Origin: Capitulum mitella
Taxonomy: Eukaryota; Arthropoda; Thecostraca; Pollicipedomorpha; Pollicipedidae
NCBI GenBank assembly: GCA_030062745.1
Contig: CP099848.1
Location: 14,979,568 to 15,043,567 of the forward strand
DNA: 64,000 nucleotides
Direction: 5' to 3'
Part shown: in pieces, positions 57,023 through 64,000 of the stretch
Numbering within the stretch: position 1 is the stretch's first letter
Layout: each line of letters begins with the position of its first letter
Translations under genes and position numbers: made by a program
Notes under the pieces: generated by a model
Seen by the model: the letters and a program-made list of their open reading frames with translations, nothing else
The model's database searches: none
Told to the model about the DNA's origin: nothing

Positions 57023-60000
57023 GTGGGAGGCTGACACTGGTGCTGTGGTGGTGCTTGAAATGGAAGCAGTATGGCCCTCGAATTGTGCATTAGTATGCTC
57101 GCCTGCCACGCTTTGATTGGGACCAGAGATGTATTTTGCGGTTTTGCGTCGCACAGACGACCTTAACTCGTGATCATTGTGATGGAATTTCTCAAAGGAT
57201 AGTGAAATATCCACCGTTTTTGTCTATGAGGACGTGTCAGCTCGCCATCTTAATGCATGTGCAATTATGACTGCGATTTGAGGGTTAATGTACTGAATCT
57301 TACATGTTTTCCTAGTAAGTCGCCCCCGCAGGTTTGCGTGTTGCCGACGCGACCACATAACAATATCGTTCTGTTGTACTTTCTGTGCATTTCTTGCTCT
57401 CTGAATGGTGCCACATCACTGTTCTGGGACTACTCCCTTGCCCCCTTTTCGTGGGCTTTTATCATCCATTACACGAATTGAAACCATTTATCGGCCTGGT
57501 GTCGCGTGCTCCACAAATGGTTCACTTCCCCGTGCCGTTTGTCTTGCTGGTGTTTGGTCATTTGTGTCTCGTGGCTTCCCCGTGCCGTTTGTCTTGCTGG
57601 CGTTTGGTCATGTGTGTCCGGTGGCCGCCGCCGCCTCCCTGGTCGGGTCTCCCTGGCGACCTGAGTTCGCCCGGCCGGAACTCGGCCGGCCCCGACGCCG
57701 CTTTCGCCGCCAGGAGGCGCTGGCGTACGAGGAGCGCCGGCCACGGTTCAGCATCGGCCCGGAGTCGGCTGACGAGGTGGCCGAGCTGGTGGCAGAAGTG
57801 GAGCGGCTGCACGCGGCCAGCCAAGAGCTGTCGCCGGTAAGTGAGGACGAGCTGGACCTCTGGCTGGTGAAGGGGGACGCCGGCGGTCGGCTGGGGACGC
57901 TCGTCGGCCGGCGTCTCAGGCCAGGGGCGGCTGGGGCGGACGCTGTCCATCGGCTCATTGAGGAGAAAGGGCTGACGGCGGCGGCACGGCCGTGGGGCGG
58001 CGGACAAAATTGGTCGGCTCAGACGGTACCCTTGGACGATGGTCAGCCTCTGCCCTGCGGCTGCGTAGCGGACAGCCTGGAGGATGCAGATGTAGGGCCA
58101 GCTCATTGCATTTTTTTCGGTAGGACGCTCCGTTGGTGAATGTGCTTTTCGTGGATGGGGCCGGCAGCATTTCGGCGCAGCCGACTGGCGCGGCGTCGGC
58201 CCGTGTCTGGAGGCACGATCGACACGACCTCGCCGACGGCCAACTGAGCCCCTTCCTGCGCCTGACCGCCTGAAACCGCGGACCAGAAACGCTGAACTTC
58301 GGGACTCTGTACTCTGGACTCTGGACTCTGGACTCTGACAGTGTCCGCTGACCGCCTCGCGGTTTTATCGCAGACCGCTGAGACGACGTCGTCGGTCGAA
58401 ACCTCCCCTCCCCGCCTGGATATGCCGCCGCTGGCCGCCCCCGCCGCCGCCGACGACGACTTCGGGGACGTCACGCAGCAGGTGAGCGGCTCGCCATTGG
58501 CGGCGAGTGAGGAGAGTAGCAGGCGAGCAGGCACCCAGGGCACTGGTCAGCAGACGTGTGTTGTTTGCAACGACGCCTTTTCTTTATCATACGTTGGCTG
58601 AATGCATGGGGGTTCATACCCCAGATGCATTCGGCTGTTTCGTGTCGTGCAGTTAGCGTAAATTGGCGTTGCTCTCCTAGATGTGCATTTGATTTTAGTC
58701 ACGTCTAAGATGTTTGTTGGTGACACATTCACTTTTCGAGTCTCTGTGGCGTACTCGTTTTTGCGGGTTTTGCACTTTGCTTTTTTCCTTCCTCTTCTCG
58801 GCTACCTGCGGTAAAAAATCCCAGATCCATAGTGTTGCGCCCGTGGTAGGCGTAAGCTGAGGCCAGATGTAGGTGTAGGCTTTTTTAACAATGGTCCGAG
58901 TCCAGCCTGTCATGTAGCAGGTGTATAGGAGGTGCCCATACCGTTTCTGGAAGGTCAGTTCGTGATTGAGAACGCCTAACCCGCTGCGTAGCCTGCAGAC
59001 CTGTAATAGGTTTCTGTGGTACGTCTGGTGGTCATTTCTGGACTGAGGACGCCGTTTACGCCGTGCGGCAGGTGGAGGAGGTCTCCCTGGCGGACGATTC
59101 CGCGCCGCCGCCGCTGCCGGCGCCCTCCTTGGGCGGTTACGACGCTGGCTCGACCAGCGCCGGCCTGGACCTGCCGCTGACGCCAGACGACCCGGACCTG
59201 ATGGCCGGGCTGGCGGGGTCGTCACTGCTGCCCAACACAGAGGTGGGCGTATCTGATGTCACGCGAAACACGGGGCGGTGTCTGTCACTCGCGCGCTTCA
59301 CGCAGGGGCAGATTTTTGTGAGGTTTGTGAGCGTCAAGTTGAACAACACAGTTGAGACAACTAATAGTGTTGAATGCCATACGACTGGGGTCGTTATTAA
59401 TGCACAGGACAGAGGTAAAGGCAGCCACGTATGCATGTCACATAGTTGCCGGTGGTCGTGGGCGTACAGTGCAGATGTGGTGGTCGTTCTGTTCTGCGTC
59501 ACAGAGGCCAGCATCGTCTCGAAGTTCGGGTGTCATCATAAGGTCTCTGCTGGCGCTCTGGCAGCGTGTGGCTTTCTTGATATCTGCCCCCGCTGACCTC
59601 GGCGGTAACCGAGGCCTGTTGCCGGCCCCCAGATGGACCGGCAGTTTGACGCCTGGATCCCGTCGGAGGAGACTCAGAACGTGCTGTCCACCATGTCGCA
59701 GAGTCTGCCGGGTACCTTCTACCCGAGCCGGGATAGCCTGACACTGCCGGGCTGTAGCCTGCAGGCCGACCTGGTGAGACATCAGGAACATCTTTGTGCT
59801 ATTCCAGTACAGTCTGTCTTTTATCGCGGACCTTCCGCCGGGTGTTTCGTGCCGTTAGAATACGTCAGTCTTTGACCAGCTCTCCTCAGACTGACCCGGC
59901 CTCTGGGCTGATGCTGCAGTGCATGTGACCTGACGTGGTCCCCTCCTCAGACGGACCCAGTCTATGAGCTGGTGCTGCAGTACATGTGACCTGACGTGGT

Positions 60001-63000
60001 CCCCTCCTCAGACGGACCCGGTCTCTGGACTGATGCTGCAGTGCACGTGACCTGACGTGGTCCCCTCCTCAGACGGACCCGGTCTCTGAGCTGATGCTGC
60101 AGTACATGTGACCTGACGTGGTCCCCTCCTCAGACGGACCCGGTCTCTGAGCTGATGCTGCAGTACATGACGTCGGCCGAGGCTCGGAGGCGTTCGGTGC
60201 TGACGGCCGACAGCGTGACGCAGGACGACCGCGGCATCCGCCAGCTGATCCAGGTCAGCGTCGGGCCCGGCCGGCTCCGGGCTCGTCCCGCCGGGCTGGC
60301 TCTGCGGAGAGCCGTCAGCGGTCGTATCACGCGGCTCTGGACTTGCCGGGACGACTCGGCGCAGATTTGTGCGTAATTCACCCCCGGATTAATGACGTGA
60401 TGTACTGGCCATGTGAACCAATCCTGATTCCGATTGGATATTTTGTTAAGGCGAATCGATTCGGTTCTGATTCATTGGTGATTAAATGGCAAGTCTGCGA
60501 GTCTGTTGCGATTCTGATTCACTTTGTGTTCAAGTGAATTGACCCTGATTCTGATACACTACGGAAGTGTGAAATTGCAGAGTCGATTCGGAGTCGATTC
60601 GAGTCGATTCAGAATCAAGCAGAGGCCCTGGCTCAGTGTCAATGCAGAGCTTCTGTTGGTGCCGGTGTGAGGCCGATATGCGGTCGCTTGTTGGGCAGCC
60701 GTGCTGTGGTTTTGCGGTTCCCTGAGAGCTGCACAGATTGGCGCGGGCGTACCCGTGCTGCGCCCGGAATGTGGTTGCCGCGATCCTGGCGGGCGGGCTG
60801 TTCCCCGAAACATTCGACCTGGTCCGCTTCGGCCTGACGTGGCGTGGCGTTCCAGCCGGAACACGGGGTGATAAAACCGAAGGTGATAGGTGATATTGAA
60901 GGTGAAGGTAAAGGTGATAAAACTGGGCTAACCTGACGTGGGGTGGCCTGACCCGACCTGCCTTGACTCGACTTTGCTGCTGATTGACGGTGATGTTATC
61001 GAGTGGCGGTGGAACTGATTTAACACGACCTGACCTTTGCCTGCAGGCAGCATGTTTCAGGGCAGTTGTGAACCTGATCTAATCCGACATGACCTTTCTG
61101 CTTGCAGGCTGAGTGTTGCCAGGCAGCTGTGAAGCTGACCTGACCTGGCATGACCTGTGCACTCGCAGGCGGGATGTCATCAGGCAGCTGCGAACCTGAT
61201 GTGACCTGACCTGAACTGAGCTCTGTACCAGCAGCTGGGGTGTTACTGGGCGACTGTGAACCTGACCTGACCTGAACTGACCTCTGTACCAGCAGGCAGG
61301 ATATGACTGGGCAACTGTGAACCCGACCTGACCTGACCTGACCTTTGTACCTGCAGGCGGGGTGTTACCGGGCAGCTGTGAACCTGACTGGTCGCCTGCT
61401 GGCCAACTATGGCCAGGGGTACGGCCGGGTGGGTCAGGTCAGCAAACATACAGCCAACTCGGTACAGGTGAGTTCATCCAGTTTATGTCAGTAGGAACTG
61501 GCAATGCAGTGCAGAAATCCACAGGTATAACTGAGTGACACGATATACAGGTTGAGATGTATCGGGCCATCATTTGTGCTGCGTGCTCGAGCCTGAACGG
61601 TGTTGGCTCCCTTGTTCGGTGAGGAAAAGTCTGCTCGCACGTGAGCTGCATCTGTTTTCGTCGCCTGGACTCGTTTCACAGTGGAATCTTGTGAGACAAG
61701 GCTGAACCCAGTCATGTTGTTTGGCATGCCATATCCACAATGTGCTGTTCACTACATTATCCGTGTTTTAGCTATGGTTCGTTGGTCCAGTACTCGTGTC
61801 AGCTGTAGTTCACTGGTCCGGTGTGCGTGTTTTAGCTGTGTCTCACTGGTCCAGTGCCCATGTTTAGCTGTGGTTCACTGATTCTGTGGGCGTGTTTTAG
61901 CTGCGGCTCACTGATCCTTTGTGCGTGTTTCGGCCGTGGTTCATTAGTCTGTGGCTGCGTTTTAGCTGCGGTTCACTGGTGTCATGTTTGAGCCGTGGTT
62001 GACCGGTCGTTTGTGCGTGTTTCAGCTGTGGTTCACGCGGCTGGCGCTGCTGGTGCGGCTCCGACAATTCTCCGTGGCCGAGCAGGAAGCCGAGGCCTGG
62101 GGAGACCTGGGCACGGCCGACCTCTTCTTCCAGGTTGGTCCCGTCTGTCAGAAGGATCCTGGGCACGGCCGACCTCTTCTTCCAGGTTGGTCCCGTCTGT
62201 CAGAAGGATCCTGGGCACGGCCGACCTCTTCTTCCAGGTTGGTCCCGTCTGTCAGAAGGGTCCTGGGCACGGCCGACCTCTTCTTCCAGGTTGGTCCAGT
62301 CTGTCAGAAGGGTCCTGGGCACGGCCGACCTCTTCTTCCAGGTTGGTCCAGTCTGTCAGAAGGGTCCTGGGCACGGCCGACTTCTTCTTCCAGGTGGTCC
62401 CGTCTGTCAGAAGGGTCCTGGGCACGGCCGACCTCTTCTTCCAGGTTGGTCCCGTCTGTCAGAAGGGTTCCACTCGGTCGGCGGCGTGACGTCTCGGTCC
62501 TCGCGCATCACGGCCTCCGAGCTTCTGGTCCGCCCGTCACTGTGGAAAATGTGCGGAACGCTGTCTGACTGGTGTTCTGAGTTCGGTTCCCGTTGCCACT
62601 GACGGGAATGGTAAAGTTATATCTGTATGCATTCTGTCCGGCTTGCCGTTCCATCGCCATCCAGTAGTGATTTTGGTCTATCCTAGTGCTGCATTGATTA
62701 AACGTGTTCGTTCATCCGGGTCTTCAAACCATTAGACGAACTTTTGTTGTGTCTGTTGTTGATTGGACGATTGAGGCTGCATGGTTTCTTTGTCAGGCAC
62801 GGTTTTATCCATTCTGACCAGGTGACGTATAATATGTCAGAGTGTTTAGCTGCATATCGTGTCTGTGGTTTTCCCGTCCCGGTGAGCTATTTTGTTCTTT
62901 GTGTCATCAACGTGACTCATCTCTCCTCCTCAGCAGTAGTGCTCGGACTTGTGCGGCAGGCGTTGGGGCCAGCTCGAACCTCTTAGTATTGCCGTATTTC

Positions 63001-63472
63001 CGTTCCGATTCAGTGTCATCTGCCTCCGTTACAGTACTACCCGGACCTATACGGCGGTCGTTTGGGCTAGCTGGAGCCTCTCAGTATTGCCGTATTTCCG
63101 TTCTGATTCAGTGTCATCTGCCTCCGTTACAGTACTACCCGGACCTATACGGCGGTCGTTTGGGCTAGCTCGAGCGTCTCATTATTGCCGTATTTCCGTT
63201 TTGATTCATTCTTACCTCGCTCCGTTACAGTACTACCCGGACCTATACGGCGGTCGTTTGGGCTAGCTCGAGCCTCTCAGTATTGCCGTATTTCCGTTCT
63301 GGTTCAGTGTTACCTCGCTCCGTTACAGTACTACCCGGACCTATACGGCGGTCGTCGGGGCTCGCTGGTGCCGTTCAGTTTCCGCGTGCTGCTGGCCGAG
63401 CTGCCGCGCTATATGGGGAAGTACCAGACCAGCCTGGACCGACTGTACCAGATTCACGCTGTATGCGAACAG
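56762..63472 (+). CDS. TRAPPC12: TRAPPC12 (TRAPP complex subunit 12), 5' portion, 9 exons, runs off window
   Basis: Subunit of the metazoan TRAPPIII-type tethering complex, acting in ER-Golgi traffic and autophagy (family knowledge). Nine phase-0 exons join to 429 codons: 56762-57022, 57714-57836, 58374-58481, 59072-59242, 59633-59773, 60134-60253, 61357-61467, 62026-62133, 63329-63472. The N-terminal 220 residues are Pro/Ala/acidic-rich, probably disordered, with [10 protein letters not shown]. The core matches vertebrate TRAPPC12: [78 protein letters not shown] and [14 protein letters not shown]. The C-terminal TPR repeats lie beyond 64000. ATG context is CAGCCATGG. An acceptor-like CACCAG two bases upstream suggests a 5' UTR exon. 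Introns 5-8 are built of splice-junction arrays. Confidence 0.93.
57525..57626. repeat. 50 bp tandem duplication in TRAPPC12 intron 1
   Basis: Two copies of CTTCCCCGTGCCGTTTGTCT followed by TGCTGG-GTTTGGTCAT, with 50 bp spacing. It ends about 90 bp before the exon 2 acceptor and contains no exon sequence. Confidence 0.9.
57714..57836 (+). CDS. TRAPPC12: TRAPPC12 coding exon 2 (acceptor provisional)
   Basis: 123 bp, 41 codons, ending at CCG|GTAAGT. It encodes [20 protein letters not shown] then [20 protein letters not shown], an acidic, probably helical segment. The acceptor CGCCGCCAG is the in-frame phase-0 choice, but an upstream AG is possible because the frame stays open. No clear vertebrate counterpart. 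Confidence 0.65.
58302..58340. repeat. TCTGGACTC short tandem repeat
   Basis: About four copies of a 9 bp unit (ACTCTGGACTCTGGACTCTG) within TRAPPC12 intron 2. Confidence 0.9.
58374..58481 (+). CDS. TRAPPC12: TRAPPC12 coding exon 3
   Basis: 36 codons, GTTTTATCGCAG acceptor, CAG|GTGAGC donor, phase 0. It encodes [20 protein letters not shown] and an acidic tail [10 protein letters not shown]. Low complexity; supported by splice sites and phase rather than homology. Confidence 0.7.
59072..59242 (+). CDS. TRAPPC12: TRAPPC12 coding exon 4
   Basis: 57 codons, CGGCAG acceptor, GAG|GTGGGC donor, phase 0. It encodes [19 protein letters not shown] and [19 protein letters not shown]. Disordered acidic/Pro-rich region. 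Confidence 0.75.
59633..59773 (+). CDS. TRAPPC12: TRAPPC12 coding exon 5
   Basis: 47 codons, CCCCCAG acceptor, CTG|GTGAGA donor, phase 0. [18 protein letters not shown] and [16 protein letters not shown] align with the vertebrate MDRRNDAWLPGEATR and ENLTMPGL region (from memory), opening the conserved core. Confidence 0.9.
59881..60180 (+). repeat. 61 bp splice-acceptor array ending in TRAPPC12 exon 6
   Basis: Five units with exact 61 bp spacing. Exon-like starts after CTCCTCAG fall at 59890, 59951, 60012, 60073 and the real 60134. Each unit holds the intron end TCCCCTCCTCAG and about 36 nt of exon 6 up to TACATG. The four decoys then read TGACCTGACGTGG, whereas the real exon continues ACGTCGGCC. 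Confidence 0.95.
60134..60253 (+). CDS. TRAPPC12: TRAPPC12 coding exon 6
   Basis: 40 codons, CCCTCCTCAG acceptor, CAG|GTCAGC donor, phase 0. [20 protein letters not shown] then [20 protein letters not shown] matches the vertebrate DLMLRFLGEK...VLNADSV...LKQLI stretch. Its first 36 nt, with the acceptor, are tandemly copied four times upstream. Confidence 0.93.
60390..60625. repeat. GATTCGGAATC-rich dispersed repeat in TRAPPC12 intron 6
   Basis: Dense GATTC/GAATC words (GCGAATCGATTCGGTTCTGA, GAGTCGATTCGGAGTCGATT) over about 230 bp, related in style to the block at 28640-29110. No terminal repeats were found. Confidence 0.55.
61021..61395 (+). repeat. 61 bp splice-acceptor array ending in TRAPPC12 exon 7
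   Basis: Exon-like starts follow CAG at 61047, 61108, 61169, 61235, 61296 and the real 61357: spacing 61, 61, 66, 61, 61. Each unit holds TGACCT-rich intron, a TNTGYACC-type polypyrimidine end, GCAG and about 30 nt of exon 7 (to AACCTGAC). The units are more diverged than in the exon 6 array. Confidence 0.92.
61357..61467 (+). CDS. TRAPPC12: TRAPPC12 coding exon 7
   Basis: 37 codons, TACCTGCAG acceptor, CAG|GTGAGT donor, phase 0. [20 protein letters not shown] then [17 protein letters not shown] matches the conserved W/YRAAV-L-GRLL...GQGYG block. Its start is copied five times upstream. Confidence 0.94.
61760..62040 (+). repeat. ~33 bp splice-acceptor array ending in TRAPPC12 exon 8
   Basis: Acceptor-like GTTTTAG/TTTCAG followed by CTGTGGTTCACTGGTCC recurs at 61772, 61803, 61836, 61868, 61901, 61934, 61966, 61993 and the real 62026. 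Spacing is 27-33 bp. One decoy has lost AG (TTTCGG), another reads TTTGAG. Confidence 0.9.
62026..62133 (+). CDS. TRAPPC12: TRAPPC12 coding exon 8
   Basis: 36 codons, GTGTTTCAG acceptor, CAG|GTTGGT donor, phase 0. [20 protein letters not shown] then [16 protein letters not shown] matches the vertebrate [20 protein letters not shown] region. Both ends of this exon are tandemly duplicated into the flanking introns. Confidence 0.94.
62108..62466 (+). repeat. 52 bp splice-donor array starting in TRAPPC12 exon 8
   Basis: The last 26 nt of exon 8 (GGGCACGGCCGACCTCTTCT then TCCAG) and the first 26 nt of intron 8 (GTTGGTCCCGTCTGTCAGAA) repeat in tandem. GT donors lie at 62134 (real), 62186, 62238, 62290, 62342, 62394 and 62445. 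Copies are nearly identical, so this is the youngest array. A long plus-strand frame across it is an artefact. Confidence 0.96.
62925..63365 (+). repeat. 98 bp splice-acceptor array ending in TRAPPC12 exon 9
   Basis: TACTACCCGGACCTATACGG follows CCGTTACAG at 63035, 63133, 63231 and the real 63329, exactly 98 bp apart. A worn copy starts at 62937. Each unit carries about 45 nt homologous to exon 9 and intron sequence with TATTGCCGTATTTCCGTT. Confidence 0.96.
63329..63472 (+). CDS. TRAPPC12: TRAPPC12 coding exon 9 (last in window)
   Basis: 48 codons, CCGTTACAG acceptor, CAG|GTGGGC donor, phase 0. [20 protein letters not shown] then [20 protein letters not shown] matches the vertebrate [20 protein letters not shown] block. 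Its start is copied upstream at 98 bp intervals. Confidence 0.95.
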
Positions 63473-63859
63473 GTGGGCTCGGGCGTCTGCATGTCCTCAA
63501 CTGTGGGTCGGCTTTGATGTTGGGAGGTGCTGTGCGCAGACTCAGATGTTGCTTTTTGGGAGCGTGCGCTTAGTGCTTCGTTATTGTCTGAAGCTGTCGG
63601 TTGTTGGTTTCCGTTGCCTTTGCTGTTTCGTAAGGTTTTGGGGTTGATGCCAGCAGTGGAAAAGATTTTCCGGTGCCGATGGTCTTTGCCATCAGAAGAC
63701 TGGGCTATCCCGACTCCAATGACGTCGTTTGTAGATATTCTCATGTTTCATTATTTGTAGCCGTGCGTGAGTTGCCTACAGACAATGGTATTGATGTCAT
63801 TCTTGACACCTGATATGAACCACATCTGCTGCTTTTGCCTGGCGGGCCCGCCGCCTCCT

Positions 63860-64000
63860 CTGGACCGTGTTGATTGATTGCTGACGATCGTCAGAGGCCG
63901 CCAGACCGTGTTGACTGATGGCTGACGGTCGTCAGAGGCCGCCGGGCCGTGTTGACTGGTGGCTGACGGTCGTCAGAGGCCGCCATACCGTGTTGACTGA
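63860..64000 (+). repeat. 41 bp array at the right window edge (TRAPPC12 intron 9)
   Basis: CCGTGTTGACTG-GGCTGACGGTCGTCAG-AGGCCGCC recurs with CCGTG at 63865, 63906, 63947 and 63988, exactly 41 bp apart. It is cut by the window end. Each unit includes an acceptor-like GTCGTCAG. By analogy with introns 5-8 it may lead into exon 10. Confidence 0.93.

Noticed and set aside
61984-62568. 194-codon repetitive open frame with [16 protein letters not shown]-type repeats
   Set aside because: It reads through TRAPPC12 exon 8 in the wrong frame and the 52 bp donor array; repetition comes from the DNA array, not from a protein gene.
1-64000. Virus-derived copies, LTR elements or other capsid-bearing elements
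   Set aside because: No protease, integrase, capsid or envelope-like motif and no long terminal repeats were recognised. The only reverse transcriptase belongs to the LINE.

Overview
This is a gene-sparse, intron-rich, repeat-rich animal genomic window. It holds two host genes I can name with confidence. No virus-derived element, rRNA or complete tRNA was recognised. Dense CpG islands, an I-group LINE, hAT-like and TTAA-targeting elements and abundant minisatellites fit an invertebrate. An arthropod, perhaps a crustacean, is my guess, but nothing seen fixes the phylum.

Layout. Positions 1-13 kb have no supported gene: scattered CpG-rich islands, one possible tRNA-derived SINE promoter, a 46-47 bp minisatellite with higher-order structure (8945-9395) and a second degenerate array (9833-10112). 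A 5'-truncated, decayed LINE lies on the minus strand at about 13.3-16.34 kb. Degenerate GGCC-rich repeats and a diverged TTAA-type element follow (16.4-19.1 kb), then more CpG islands, a 38 bp minisatellite and (TA)n tracts up to 30 kb.

Positions 30036-43449 (minus) carry a complete phytanoyl-CoA dioxygenase-family gene. It has six coding exons, a predicted 299 aa protein, and the full Fe(II)/2-oxoglutarate motif set. Its 7.6 kb fourth intron is mostly one 6.3 kb mobile element, defined by 16 bp terminal inverted repeats and an 8 bp target duplication. That element's body is a GGGGCCC-type minisatellite, and it holds two further nested transposons. Positions 43.5-56.7 kb are repeats: microsatellites, a foldback MITE, a second minisatellite-filled 689 bp element, a 10 bp-period array and a third TTAA element. 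They end in a 1.5 kb AT-rich block with a single CpG.

Positions 56762-63472 (plus) hold the first nine coding exons of TRAPPC12, a TRAPP vesicle-tethering subunit; the TPR-rich C-terminus lies beyond the window. All eight introns are phase 0.

The standout observation is in introns 5-8 of TRAPPC12, and probably intron 9. Each is largely a tandem array whose unit spans a splice junction: a copy of the intron end plus the first (or last) 10-36 nt of the neighbouring exon. Real exons 6, 7, 8 and 9 are each the terminal copy of such an array. The periods are 61, 61, 33/52 and 98 bp, and a 41 bp array runs off the right edge. In the exon 6 and exon 7 arrays, and in most copies of the exon 9 array, the decoy exon starts keep the real reading frame and then meet a stop codon within about 13 codons. 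I know of no named element of this kind. Splice-junction minisatellites with possible decoy or poison-exon behaviour are the most interesting thing here.
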